Shown in pieces: positions 25,902-35,546 of a stretch of DNA of 64,000 nt. A program made the position numbers and the translations under genes. The first letter of the stretch is position 1, and each line of letters opens with the position of its first letter. Origin of the DNA: Prolixibacter sp. NT017 (lineage in GTDB: Bacteria > Bacteroidota > Bacteroidia > Bacteroidales > Prolixibacteraceae); the NCBI RefSeq assembly GCF_009617875.1, contig NZ_BLAV01000001.1, forward strand, positions 372,001-436,000. The letters are read 5' to 3'. The notes under the pieces are model-generated. The model searched no databases and was not told the DNA's origin. It saw only the letters and a program-made list of their open reading frames with translations.

Positions 25902-27731
25902 ATGAAGCTAATTGAATTCTTAAAAGCATTTGCTTTCGCTGCATTGCTGGGTACAATTATCGTATCAGTTAGTTCTTGTAACAAGAATGACGGCCCACAG
26001 GGGCCCGTGTTTGGAACAGTAACAGGTACTGTTACCGATGAAAGTGGTCAACCTGTATCCGATGTGCAAGTAACTATTACGGGAGTAAACGAAGACGACA
26101 TTGTTGTTACGACGGCTGCAGATGGAACCTATACTGCAGAAAACGTATCGTTGACGGTACATGCTGTAAAATTTGCAAAAGATGGTTGGTTAGCGGTTAG
26201 CGTTACCGTTAATGCCGACAAGTTTGTGGATGGTATAGCTAACGCCAGTGTTTCAATGGTAAACGCCTCGGCCAGCATTACCGGTACCGTTATCGATGCT
26301 AAAAATGGCGGAACTCCGCTTGAAGGAGTGACTGTGAGTCTGGGAGTTGATAACGATGTGGTTACCGGTGCCGACGGTAGCTTTTCAATCAATAATTTAA
26401 TTATTGACGACTATACAGTAACATTCACTAAAGCAAACTATGTCACAATTACAAAAGCGATTACTCCGGAAAGCTTTGTTAATGGCGTGGTGAGCCTGAA
26501 CATTGAAATGGGGGCACAGGAGGTGCTTCGTGGCCTGACTGCGGAAGACTTAATGAGCGCCGATAAATGGTACTACAATGAATATCGCGGAGGTGGCAAT
26601 GCCGATGCCTATCCTCACTGGGACTGGGCCTGCGACTACATGTGTTCGCTCACTTTTTGGGGAAACTGGCAAGAACAATGGGAAGGTACCACCTTGCGTA
26701 TTCGTAACGACGGGGACCAACAAAACAATCCAGCCGACATGGATGTATTCGACTCTTACACCTATGGAAGTAAGTTGATCACTGAAGATAATAAAATCAT
26801 GTCTTTGCGAATCCGTACGCACAATGCGGACGATGCAAGTCCTGCCTATTATGGTGTGCAGGTCGTCGACCTCTCTGAAGCGCAACCGGTTGCCGTGAAG
26901 GTGGGTGAGACGAAAACCTGGGGATCGGGTGATTACACCGATGTTGAGTTTGACCTAAGTGACTATGTTGGCAAAGAAGTGATCATCGCAATTGGTATCT
27001 ATCGTCACGAAACGGGCGATTACTGGAAGCAACTAGTCTTGAGAGCGATTCGTTTTTCCGACCAAAAAGTTGAAGGAACAGGATGGTTACCAGGGGATGA
27101 AGCTGTAGCAGGTTGGAAATTGCCAATGGGAACAGTTCGTTCGACCATGCCACAGACAAAATATTCTTTTACAGGTATCAGTCCGATCAGTGCAGGAAGG
27201 GATGTCAGCATGACGGATGGATATCCGGCGGCCTATCAGGCATGGCGGGCTGTAGCCCACGTAGCAGCGGAGTGGTCGTTCGTTCCTTTGAGAAAAGACC
27301 CTGAAGTATTTCCATCGGAAGGTTACATCATTAAAACACGTAATACTGCAGACGTTGATACCAAAGTCCCGGAGTCCTACTTGTATGCGAAATTCTCAAT
27401 CGCCTCTGGACACGATCAGCTAACGTTTAGCACCCGTAACTTCGGAGACAATTATACATTCTTCAAAATTACCGCCATTCAAAACGACGGAACGGTCACA
27501 AATGTCATCCCAACTTCCAACACTGCTCAGCAAGCAGAAGAAGCTGCAGACGGATGCATGAAGTTTAAACACGGTGACGGTGGTGCCGGAAACCCTGAAG
27601 GCTATGCTTCGTTCGTGTACGATTTGTCGCAGTTTGATGGTAAAGACGTAACCATTGTGCTGGGAGTATATAACGGAGCTGCTAATACCGGTGAGAATAA
27701 GCTGGTGATACACTCGATTGAATTGAACTAG
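25902..27731 (+). CDS. Candidate surface glycan-binding lipoprotein (carboxypeptidase-regulatory-like and jelly-roll modules)
   Basis: A 609-residue lipoprotein (VSVSSC, Cys 26), first gene of the PUL 2 + strand unit. Residues about 38-110 and 126-200 are two carboxypeptidase-regulatory-like beta-sandwiches (GTVTGTVTDESGQPVSDVQV; ASITGTVIDAKNGGTPLEGV). Residues about 212-388 and 395-609 look like two related beta-sandwich modules. Both carry a DLSDYVGKEVIIAIGIY / DLSQFDGKDVTIVLGVY strand pair with a conserved aromatic-rich start, as in carbohydrate-binding modules. No catalytic motif is recognised. Position before GH76 and SusC suggests a role like a SusE/F-type surface glycan binder (inference). 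Confidence 0.65.
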   Translation: MKLIEFLKAFAFAALLGTIIVSVSSCNKNDGPQGPVFGTVTGTVTDESGQPVSDVQVTITGVNEDDIVVTTAADGTYTAENVSLTVHAVKFAKDGWLAVSVTVNADKFVDGIANASVSMVNASASITGTVIDAKNGGTPLEGVTVSLGVDNDVVTGADGSFSINNLIIDDYTVTFTKANYVTITKAITPESFVNGVVSLNIEMGAQEVLRGLTAEDLMSADKWYYNEYRGGGNADAYPHWDWACDYMCSLTFWGNWQEQWEGTTLRIRNDGDQQNNPADMDVFDSYTYGSKLITEDNKIMSLRIRTHNADDASPAYYGVQVVDLSEAQPVAVKVGETKTWGSGDYTDVEFDLSDYVGKEVIIAIGIYRHETGDYWKQLVLRAIRFSDQKVEGTGWLPGDEAVAGWKLPMGTVRSTMPQTKYSFTGISPISAGRDVSMTDGYPAAYQAWRAVAHVAAEWSFVPLRKDPEVFPSEGYIIKTRNTADVDTKVPESYLYAKFSIASGHDQLTFSTRNFGDNYTFFKITAIQNDGTVTNVIPTSNTAQQAEEAADGCMKFKHGDGGAGNPEGYASFVYDLSQFDGKDVTIVLGVYNGAANTGENKLVIHSIELN

Positions 27732-27749
27732 AAATAGATAGGAAATAGA

Positions 27750-29204
27750 ATGAAAATTTTCAAAACTATTCTCGCTACATATGCCTTGGTTTTACTTTTA
27801 ACCTCGGCGTGTAGCGAGACTACATCGGATAGCGATCCGGATGGACCAAATCCGCCGGCGGAGGGGACGAGCACATCAGTAGAGAATCTCCAGCGAGCGA
27901 TGGAGCTAACGGACAATGCTGTTGAAGCCCATTTCACTGGAGCCGGAATGGCCATGGCCAGGTATTATAACCCCTACACCAAGGGACGTTCAGAAGAGAA
28001 AGGAAGTGTCTGGATGTACACCAGTGCAATTGAGGCCGTTAATGCGATCCTCCGTGGGCTCGAAGCTCAAAAGGAAAACGGCGATGCAACGCTTTATAGC
28101 GACAACTTTCAGCATTACTCGGAATTGTTGCACCAACTGTATGAAAACGCGGATTATTATCTCGGAACTTTTGAGCTGACATCATACACTCAAACCAGGG
28201 AATGGTCGGTGTATGGTGTTAATCGTAACAACGCAAAAGGTTCTGCGGATGTGAGCGGCATTCTAAACGTTTACGACGATCAAATGTGGCTGATCCGTGA
28301 GTTAATTGAGGCATACAGAAATACGGATAACGAGGAGTATTTGATGAAGGCCGAATACTTGACCCAATACGTTCTGGATGGTTGGGATTGTACCCTCGAT
28401 GCCAACGGAAACGAAATTGGCGGTATTACCTGGGGCCCCGGTTACGTAACCAAACACTCGTGCAGCAACGGGCCAATGGTCAGCCCCCTGGTGTGGTTGT
28501 CGGAATTATATAAAGATAAGGCAGATGTGATTACCTCTCATTACGTTGACTCTTCTGATAAAGAGACCCGCAAAACCAGACAGGTTAATAAAAGTGAGTA
28601 CTACCTAAACTTTGCAAAGAAAATCTACGCCTGGCAGAAAAAATATTTACTGCGGGCGGATGGGGTATACAATGATATGATGGGAGGGTGTTCTCCCGGC
28701 AGTCCTGAAACTGAGACGGTGAATGGGACGGTATACCGTAAGGGTATTTCTTGTCGAGATCAGGTTGGACCAGCTATCAGCTACAACAGCGGAACAATGC
28801 TTTCGGGAGCCGCAGACTTGTACCGGGTTACCGGAGATGACCAGTATTTGACTGATGGAAGAAGACTGGCGGATGCGAGCTTTACTTACTTTGCTAAACC
28901 CGGACAAACCTTATCCGGCTACTACACCTATGATATTAGCGGTTTTAATGACTGGTTCAACGGCGTGCTGATGCGGGGTTATGTTGCTCTTTTTCCAGCG
29001 TATGGCAATGTGGCAAATTACATTGATAGTTTCCAGAAAAATCTCGACTATGGGTATGAGAACTTCCTTTACAACGGGTTTCTTCCCACAAACTTGTTGG
29101 TAGGCTGGAGTTACGATAATAATAAAAACAATACTGAAGCCATGTTCAATTTTGCTTTTTCTGCTGAATATGCAGTACTATCCCGATATGAACTGGAGAA
29201 ATAA
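27750..29204 (+). CDS. GH76 endo-alpha-1,6-mannanase, lipoprotein
   Basis: Predicted surface endo-mannanase that cuts the alpha-1,6 backbone of yeast-type mannan. The 484-residue lipoprotein (LLTSAC, Cys 21) has the GH76 (alpha/alpha)6 barrel. The twin catalytic aspartates are D176-D177 in NVYDDQMW. The TWGPGYVTKHSCSNGPMVSPLVWLSELY segment is typical of GH76, where a CSNGP-like motif follows. ISYNSGTMLSGAADLYRVTGD is another family motif. It lies 18 bp after the glycan-binding candidate and 23 bp before SusC. A second GH76 gene is in PUL 3. Confidence 0.92.
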   Translation: MKIFKTILATYALVLLLTSACSETTSDSDPDGPNPPAEGTSTSVENLQRAMELTDNAVEAHFTGAGMAMARYYNPYTKGRSEEKGSVWMYTSAIEAVNAILRGLEAQKENGDATLYSDNFQHYSELLHQLYENADYYLGTFELTSYTQTREWSVYGVNRNNAKGSADVSGILNVYDDQMWLIRELIEAYRNTDNEEYLMKAEYLTQYVLDGWDCTLDANGNEIGGITWGPGYVTKHSCSNGPMVSPLVWLSELYKDKADVITSHYVDSSDKETRKTRQVNKSEYYLNFAKKIYAWQKKYLLRADGVYNDMMGGCSPGSPETETVNGTVYRKGISCRDQVGPAISYNSGTMLSGAADLYRVTGDDQYLTDGRRLADASFTYFAKPGQTLSGYYTYDISGFNDWFNGVLMRGYVALFPAYGNVANYIDSFQKNLDYGYENFLYNGFLPTNLLVGWSYDNNKNNTEAMFNFAFSAEYAVLSRYELEK

Positions 29205-29227
29205 CACTAAACAAATTTAATATACTT

Positions 29228-32200
29228 ATGACTGAAAATCGATACATAAAAGTTGCGCAATTTTTACGTCTGATCGTATTTGTCATGATTTTTATGCCTT
29301 TGGCATCATGGGCGCAGAATACCACGATATCGGGTATTGTTACCGACAGCAAAAGCGAGCCGATTATAGGTGCAACTGTGGCGGTCAAAAATACCACGAT
29401 AGGAACTATTACCGATTCTAACGGAAAGTATACTATTGAAGCACCTCAAAACGCTACGTTGGTATATAGGTTTCTTGGCTTTATCACAAAAGAAGAAAGC
29501 GCTGACGGGCGCTCCACTATCAACGTGACATTGCAGATGGATAAGCAAAATCTTGATGAAGTTGTTGTCGTTGGCTATGGCACGCAAAGGAAGGTCACAC
29601 TAACAGGAGCTGTAGCCAGTGTAAAAGGGGGAGATTTGCGTAAAACCAAAAATGAAAACCCGGAGAACATGTTGACTGGTAGGATTGCCGGGGTACGTGT
29701 TTGGCAAAAAAGCGCCGAGCCCGGTGCCTATAACAGTAATTTCGACATTCGTGGTTTGGGGGCCCCGTTGGTGGTTATCGACGGTGTTCCCCGCACAGTC
29801 GGTGAGTTTCAACGTTTGAACCCTAATGATATTGAAGACGTATCTGTCTTGAAAGATGCGTCGGCAGCTATCTACGGTGTACGGGCAGGTAATGGTGTTG
29901 TGCTTGTAACGACCAAGAAAGGTTCGAAAGGAGGAAAAGTGAAAGTATCTTATAATGGTTCTTACACCTTGCAGGAACCTTCCGGGATGCCGGTACTTGC
30001 AAATCCATTCGAAACCATGACGCTTTATAATGAGAGGTCGATGAATAATATCAACGGGGGTACCATTATTTATACCCAACAGGATTTTGAAGATTTCCGC
30101 AATGGTACCCGCCGTGCGGCAGACTGGACCTCTCTGCTGTTTTCCAATTTTTCGCCACAAACGCAACACGATGTAAGCATTAATGGCGGAACGGAAAAAA
30201 CACAGTACTATGTCAGTATTGGATACATGGATCAGGATGGTTTCTTTAAGTCAGGAGATTTGAACTATCATAAAATGAATTTACGTTCAAATGTCAGCAC
30301 TGAGATATTAAAAGGGTTGAAATTTAACCTGAACCTGAGCGGTATTGCTGACGAACGTAACAATCCTTATTCCAGTGCAGTTGATATTATCCGCAATTAC
30401 TGGAGACAAGGGGTACTGTTCCCGGCATATGCAGACCCGGAACAGACCATGCTTAGCTACGAAGGGTTAGACCTGGAGGAAAATACGGTTGCCGAAATGA
30501 CTTCAGATATTTCAGGATACCGTAAATACGATCAAAAATATTTCCAGTCATCGGCAGCGTTGAATTTCGACTTTGGCACCTTGTCGAATGCGTTGAGAGG
30601 ATTGTCGGCCAAAGCCTTGTTTAGTTACGACTACCGCATGGACGACAATACTATTTTCCGTAAAGAATATTATCAATATGCATATAACGAATTAACTGAT
30701 TCGTACGATGCAAAATTGTATAATCCGAGTTCTCCCAACCAACTGAGACGCGAATTTTACAGCAAGCAGCAAACGCTGGGACAATTTATCCTTAACTATA
30801 AACGTACTTTCAACGAAGTTCACAAGTTGAGCGGACTTGTCGGCTGGGAAACTCAAAAGCGCACCGGCGATAACTATTATGCACAACGCGACCTGGCTTT
30901 TGGGATGGAATACCTTTTCGCAGGTATCGACGAAAATCAGCTTGGGGGTATGCAAAGCGGTTCAAATGATATTTATGAGCTTGCCAACTCAGCTTTGATA
31001 GGGCGTTTGAACTATACCTTTGCAGACCGTTACATTGTTGAGGGGCAATTCCGTTATGACGGTTCATCAAAATTTGCCCCGGGACACCAGTGGGGATTTT
31101 TCCCTTCAGCATCTGTCGGCTGGCGTGTGTCGGAAGAGCCCTTCTTTAAATCGGTTTCACAACTTGAATTTGTAAATCAGTTGAAGCTGCGCGGTAGCTA
31201 TGGAGTGCTGGGAGACGATGGAAGTGCAGAGTACGGCTGGGTAAATGGTTATACCTATCCGGCTACCAGTGGCAACGCGGCAAAAGGGTATTACAACCAA
31301 TATGCTCCAGGCTATATCTTCGGAAACCAATTTGTTTATGGGGTATCGCGGTTGCCGATCCCCAATGAGTCCTATAGTTGGCTGACTTCGCATACATTGG
31401 ATATTGGTATTGACTTTGAAGGGTGGGACGGACTGTTTGGATTCTCATTCGACTACTTCGATCGTCACCGGAAAGGGATTTTTGCTCGTCGTGGCGCCGA
31501 TTTGCCGACCGTTGTAGGTGCTACTGCTCCAATTGAGAATTTGGATAGCGACCGTCATTTTGGTATGGACCTGGAATTGACTCACCGAAACAAGATAGGC
31601 CATTTTGCTTACAGTGTAAAAGCGATTGCTACAGTTACCCGTCAGAAACATGAGATTGCTTCCGGACAAGGACCTTATGCAAATTCTTATGACGAGTGGC
31701 GCCACGATAACCTGACAAACCGTTATCAGGGCGTGCAATTCGGTTATGAATCGGCAGGACGTTTTGAAAACTGGAAAGATATTTGGTCATACGGCCTCTA
31801 TAAAGAAAGAGACGTTTTGCCAGGTGATTACAAATACCTTGATTGGAACGGTGACGGTGAAATTAACGGATTGGATGAACATCCGTTCGCCTTCGATCAA
31901 ACACCATGGATGAACTTTAGTTTGAGCTATGAGTGTTCATACAAAAACTTTGATATGAACTTTCTCCTGCAAGGGTCGGCACTTGGTTCAATGGAATATA
32001 AGGAACCATTGTATTCCATTTGGGGAAGCAATGGAGGCGGTACCCTGGTACAATATCTGGATCGTTGGCATCCGGTTGATCCACAGGCAGACCCTTACGA
32101 TCCTGAAACGGAATGGGTAACCGGGTATTATGGCTTCACCGGACACTATCCAATTGGTAACTCAGAATTCAATCGTGTAAGTACAGCGTACTTGCGCTTG

Positions 32201-32398
32201 AAGAGTATCGAATTTGGCTATACCCTTCCGAGGGTGAATGCATTATCGTCGATGAATATGCGTGTATTTGCCAATGCTTATAACCTGTTTACCATAACGG
32301 GGGTGAAATTTGTCGATCCGGAACATCCCGACAACGACCTTGGACGGATGTATCCGCTGAGTAAAACCTATACCGTGGGTGTGTCTTTATCATTTTAA
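29228..32398 (+). CDS. SusC/RagA-family TonB-dependent receptor without STN domain
   Basis: Outer-membrane oligosaccharide importer of PUL 2, 1056 residues. The signal peptide ends at SWAQ (residue 30). The carboxypeptidase-regulatory-like domain (about 33-105) follows at once, so the STN signalling domain of the other two SusC proteins is absent. The plug begins at about 112 (LDEVVVVGYGTQRK) and the barrel ends YTVGVSLSF. Lack of STN agrees with regulation by the membrane SARP-like protein instead of a FecI/FecR pair. SusD follows closely. Confidence 0.96.
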   Translation: MTENRYIKVAQFLRLIVFVMIFMPLASWAQNTTISGIVTDSKSEPIIGATVAVKNTTIGTITDSNGKYTIEAPQNATLVYRFLGFITKEESADGRSTINVTLQMDKQNLDEVVVVGYGTQRKVTLTGAVASVKGGDLRKTKNENPENMLTGRIAGVRVWQKSAEPGAYNSNFDIRGLGAPLVVIDGVPRTVGEFQRLNPNDIEDVSVLKDASAAIYGVRAGNGVVLVTTKKGSKGGKVKVSYNGSYTLQEPSGMPVLANPFETMTLYNERSMNNINGGTIIYTQQDFEDFRNGTRRAADWTSLLFSNFSPQTQHDVSINGGTEKTQYYVSIGYMDQDGFFKSGDLNYHKMNLRSNVSTEILKGLKFNLNLSGIADERNNPYSSAVDIIRNYWRQGVLFPAYADPEQTMLSYEGLDLEENTVAEMTSDISGYRKYDQKYFQSSAALNFDFGTLSNALRGLSAKALFSYDYRMDDNTIFRKEYYQYAYNELTDSYDAKLYNPSSPNQLRREFYSKQQTLGQFILNYKRTFNEVHKLSGLVGWETQKRTGDNYYAQRDLAFGMEYLFAGIDENQLGGMQSGSNDIYELANSALIGRLNYTFADRYIVEGQFRYDGSSKFAPGHQWGFFPSASVGWRVSEEPFFKSVSQLEFVNQLKLRGSYGVLGDDGSAEYGWVNGYTYPATSGNAAKGYYNQYAPGYIFGNQFVYGVSRLPIPNESYSWLTSHTLDIGIDFEGWDGLFGFSFDYFDRHRKGIFARRGADLPTVVGATAPIENLDSDRHFGMDLELTHRNKIGHFAYSVKAIATVTRQKHEIASGQGPYANSYDEWRHDNLTNRYQGVQFGYESAGRFENWKDIWSYGLYKERDVLPGDYKYLDWNGDGEINGLDEHPFAFDQTPWMNFSLSYECSYKNFDMNFLLQGSALGSMEYKEPLYSIWGSNGGGTLVQYLDRWHPVDPQADPYDPETEWVTGYYGFTGHYPIGNSEFNRVSTAYLRLKSIEFGYTLPRVNALSSMNMRVFANAYNLFTITGVKFVDPEHPDNDLGRMYPLSKTYTVGVSLSF

Positions 32399-32440
32399 TA
32401 ATTGAATTCAGGACTTATGAATTATAAATCAGATTATAAT

Positions 32441-34498
32441 ATGAAAAGGATATTAATACTATCACTGATCGCCTTGATATTCTCTTCTGCTTGCACGAAG
32501 TTGGATATTGCACCCAAAAATATCATTAGCGACGATGATCTCCTGACAAATGAATCTGGTATGGAGATTTATATGGCACGGATGTACAGCCATATGCCCT
32601 TTGAGGACTTTAAGTACATGGCTCAGTGGGGGATCAATTTTAACTCCTGGTTAGGGGCAATAGGGATTTCCGGAACAGGTGAAGCATTGAACCGGGACGG
32701 AATTTGTACAGCTTTTACCGGAGAGAACACTCCGTATTGGGGGCAGGCCTTCACCTTATTGCGAGATGCCAATTATCTGATTGAGAATTTACCTAATTAC
32801 AAAAGTTCCTACCCGGAAGTGATGTACAACCATTATTTGGGTGAAGCATATTTTGTACGGGCTACCGTGTTTTATGCCATGGCAAGACGTTTTGGAGGAG
32901 TACCGCTGGTCACCCATGTAATTCCTTACCCTGCGGAAGAGGATAAATTGGAAGTGCCACGCTCCTCGGAAGAGGAAACCTGGGACCAGGTTCTTGCCGA
33001 CTTTGATCAGGCAGTTGCTCTGTTGCAGCCGAACAGCCCGAAGACCGGATATGCAAACAAATATGTTGCGTTGTCTTTCAAATCGGAAGCAATGTTGTAC
33101 GCTGGTAGTGTCGCCAAATACAACGAAACTGTTGCCGGCCGTTTAACCGGTTTTGGACAGAAAACAGGCGTTCGCGTAATTGGTTTTGCTGAAAATTCCT
33201 GGCAAGCTGCTTCGAAAAAGTACTTCAGGGAAGCTTATCTAGCTGCTCAGGAAGTGATAAAAAGTGGAAAATATGCGCTTTACATGAAAAAGTGGGCAGC
33301 CAACGATCCGGAAGCTCAATATCAGAATATGGTCGACATGTTCAGCGATGAGGACAGCCCGGAAAATATCTATGTAAAAGAATACACTTACCCTACAATG
33401 ACGCACGGGTTCGACGCGTACAGTGCCCCTTTTATCTTTAAAGCGCCTTTGGCATCAGGAACTTGTCCTACGCTTGATTTTATGGAATTGTATGACGGTT
33501 TCGATCGTTATAGTGATGGAACAATCCGGGTAACAGACGGGACATCGAACACGAACGGTAACTACCTGATGTATGATTCGCCATTGGACTTTTTCAAAGA
33601 TGCTGAACCTCGTCTACGTGCCTATGTGATTTTTCCGGGTGACATGTTTAAAGGTAAGAAAATTGAAATTCGTGCCGGAGTATATACGGGGTCCGAGCCA
33701 GTTAAACCTTTATTTAACGATTACTCTTACCAGGCAGCTGAAACACGCTATCAGAATCTGGATGCCTACAAGGGAGACCCAAAAACGTTGTACCTAAGTC
33801 CAAGGGAAGGTAACGGTCAGGAGATTGTTGATTACAATGGTACCGAAATGACCGCTGCCGGAGCCAATGGCCCTTTCTATAACAACGGCGAAGGTTGCCT
33901 TACCGGATTGTATGACCGTAAGTGGCTGAATCCCGATCCTTCTTTTGAAGCTGGTGAAGGAAAATCCGATCAACATTTCATCCTGATGCGTTATGCCGAA
34001 GTATTATTGAATGCTGCTGAGGCTGCGGTGGAGCTTTCATTGGCCGGAGAATCTTCACCTGATGGAGATGACTTGATGCAGGTAGCTACTCATGCGGTTA
34101 ACAGTATCCGTGAAAGAGCCGGGGCCAGTTTACTTACCGGTAGTATCACTCCCGATGTAGCCGGACGTAACATCGTTCGTAAAGAACGTCGTAAAGAATT
34201 GGCTTTAGAGCATAAGACCAAGTGGGACCTGCGTCGCTGGCGGGTTGAACACTACGAAGGACGTGATGGCTTCTGGGGAGAAAAGAGGGACAAGAATCTG
34301 TTCAGTAATAATGCCCGGTATCGGTTCCGCGGATTGTATCCGTTTTTCTCTACCGAAAGTGGAAAATACTTCTTCGATGCCCATTTTCAGTGGGTAAGCC
34401 TGAAAACATTCGAGTATAATATTGTTGACTACTACTTTGCGATTCCAGGTGGAGAGGTAGCAAAAAGTCCGGTAATCGATCAGCAACCGAATAGATAA
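32441..34498 (+). CDS. SusD/RagB-family surface glycan-binding lipoprotein
   Basis: Lid protein of the PUL 2 SusC. The chosen ATG at 32441 gives 685 residues and starts directly with a lipoprotein signal (MKRILILSLIALIFSSAC, Cys 18). Upstream in-frame starts at 32417 and a TTG at 32402 would add a non-signal leader. Hallmarks: YLGEAYFVRATVFYAMARRFGGVPLV (TPR region), LMRYAEVLLNAAEAAVELS and IVRKERRKELALEHKTKWDLRRWR. It is long for SusD, with insertions around residues 380-520. Its last base overlaps the next upstream in-frame start, so it is translationally close to the DUF3823 gene. Confidence 0.95.
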   Translation: MKRILILSLIALIFSSACTKLDIAPKNIISDDDLLTNESGMEIYMARMYSHMPFEDFKYMAQWGINFNSWLGAIGISGTGEALNRDGICTAFTGENTPYWGQAFTLLRDANYLIENLPNYKSSYPEVMYNHYLGEAYFVRATVFYAMARRFGGVPLVTHVIPYPAEEDKLEVPRSSEEETWDQVLADFDQAVALLQPNSPKTGYANKYVALSFKSEAMLYAGSVAKYNETVAGRLTGFGQKTGVRVIGFAENSWQAASKKYFREAYLAAQEVIKSGKYALYMKKWAANDPEAQYQNMVDMFSDEDSPENIYVKEYTYPTMTHGFDAYSAPFIFKAPLASGTCPTLDFMELYDGFDRYSDGTIRVTDGTSNTNGNYLMYDSPLDFFKDAEPRLRAYVIFPGDMFKGKKIEIRAGVYTGSEPVKPLFNDYSYQAAETRYQNLDAYKGDPKTLYLSPREGNGQEIVDYNGTEMTAAGANGPFYNNGEGCLTGLYDRKWLNPDPSFEAGEGKSDQHFILMRYAEVLLNAAEAAVELSLAGESSPDGDDLMQVATHAVNSIRERAGASLLTGSITPDVAGRNIVRKERRKELALEHKTKWDLRRWRVEHYEGRDGFWGEKRDKNLFSNNARYRFRGLYPFFSTESGKYFFDAHFQWVSLKTFEYNIVDYYFAIPGGEVAKSPVIDQQPNR

Positions 34499-34533
34499 TG
34501 AATTTTGCGATTAAACATAAGACGACACAGGAT

Positions 34534-35349
34534 ATGAAAAAAATAGCAATTTATATATTTTCGTTAACGCTGTTTTCGTTCACTTCATGCAGCATGTTTG
34601 AACTGGATAACTATGCAGCACCGGCAGAAACTTTGCAAGGAGAAGTTGTAGATGCAGCTACGGGTGAACCAGTGCTTACCGATCAGGGAAGCGAAGGGAT
34701 CACGGTGCGTTTGACTGAACTTAGTTATGGCGATAATGTGAGCCATAACCCTGATTTTAATTGTATGCCCGACGGGACTTTCCAAAATACAAAACTGTTT
34801 AAAGGGACCTACAACGTCAATCTTTTTGGACCTTTTATCCCATTGGTCCGGGAAGACAACCGTGGTGTTCCGTTAGCGGATGAAACACAAACGGTCAATA
34901 TTGAAGGTGTTACGAAAGTAAAATTCGAAGTTCAACCTTTTCTGAAAGTAGAATGGGTAAGCGAACCGGTTGTAACCAATGGTAAAATTACAGCGAAGGT
35001 ACGTGTTACAAGGGGCGTTTCGGAGGAAGATTTCCGTTCCAAAATTGAACCAATGGGCGGTTATAGCAATAGCTTCCTGAATGTGACCGATATTCAATTG
35101 TTTGTCAGCTATTCCTCGTCGGTAGGATACCGCGCCCGCGACGACCGTTGGTCAAGTAAGATTGAATATTCGGGCTCCGAGTTTAACTCACTATTGGGTG
35201 AAACAATTACCATTGAATCCAACGGAACAATTCCTTCCGGTCGGGTTGTATTTGTTCGTGCTGCCGCACGTATCAACTATGATACTCCCAGGGGAAGCGG
35301 TACAAGGCGTTGGAACTATAACGCACCAGAGGAAGTTATGATTCCTTAA
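34534..35349 (+). CDS. DUF3823-type lipoprotein, PUL 2 accessory surface protein
   Basis: Homologue of the PUL 1 protein at 7367. The chosen ATG at 34534 starts a lipoprotein signal (SLTLFSFTSC, Cys 19) and gives 271 residues; an ATG at 34498 overlapping the SusD stop would add 12 residues. Beta-sandwich one is at about 30-120 (LQGEVVDAATGEPV, GTFQNTKLFKGTYNVNLFGPF) and a second beta domain follows (about 135-270, KITAKVRVTRGVSEEDFRSK). Function unknown; it presumably sits on the surface with SusC/D. Confidence 0.78.
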   Translation: MKKIAIYIFSLTLFSFTSCSMFELDNYAAPAETLQGEVVDAATGEPVLTDQGSEGITVRLTELSYGDNVSHNPDFNCMPDGTFQNTKLFKGTYNVNLFGPFIPLVREDNRGVPLADETQTVNIEGVTKVKFEVQPFLKVEWVSEPVVTNGKITAKVRVTRGVSEEDFRSKIEPMGGYSNSFLNVTDIQLFVSYSSSVGYRARDDRWSSKIEYSGSEFNSLLGETITIESNGTIPSGRVVFVRAAARINYDTPRGSGTRRWNYNAPEEVMIP

Positions 35350-35365
35350 AATAGAAAGGTCAGAG

Positions 35366-35410
35366 GTTTAAAGTCATCTTTTTACAAGGTGGCTTTAAAC
35401 TTTTATACTT
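35366..35410 (+). terminator. Intrinsic terminator after PUL 2 susC-susD-DUF3823
   Basis: Inverted repeat gtttaaagtcatc (35366-35378) / ggtggctttaaac (35388-35400) forms a 13-bp stem with two G-U pairs and a 9-nt loop, followed by ttttatactt. It starts 17 bp after the DUF3823 stop, the same position as the PUL 1 terminator at 8084. Confidence 0.8.
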
Positions 35411-35546
35411 TGGTCGATAATCAGCTAAAATTTTATATGAAACATGGCTCGTCCCCCCACGTTGGCTTGGATGAGTTTGGTGTGAATATTCAGGGAACCT
35501 AACCCCTTCTCTTCCTTGTGATGAACTGTCAAAAAAATGATTAACA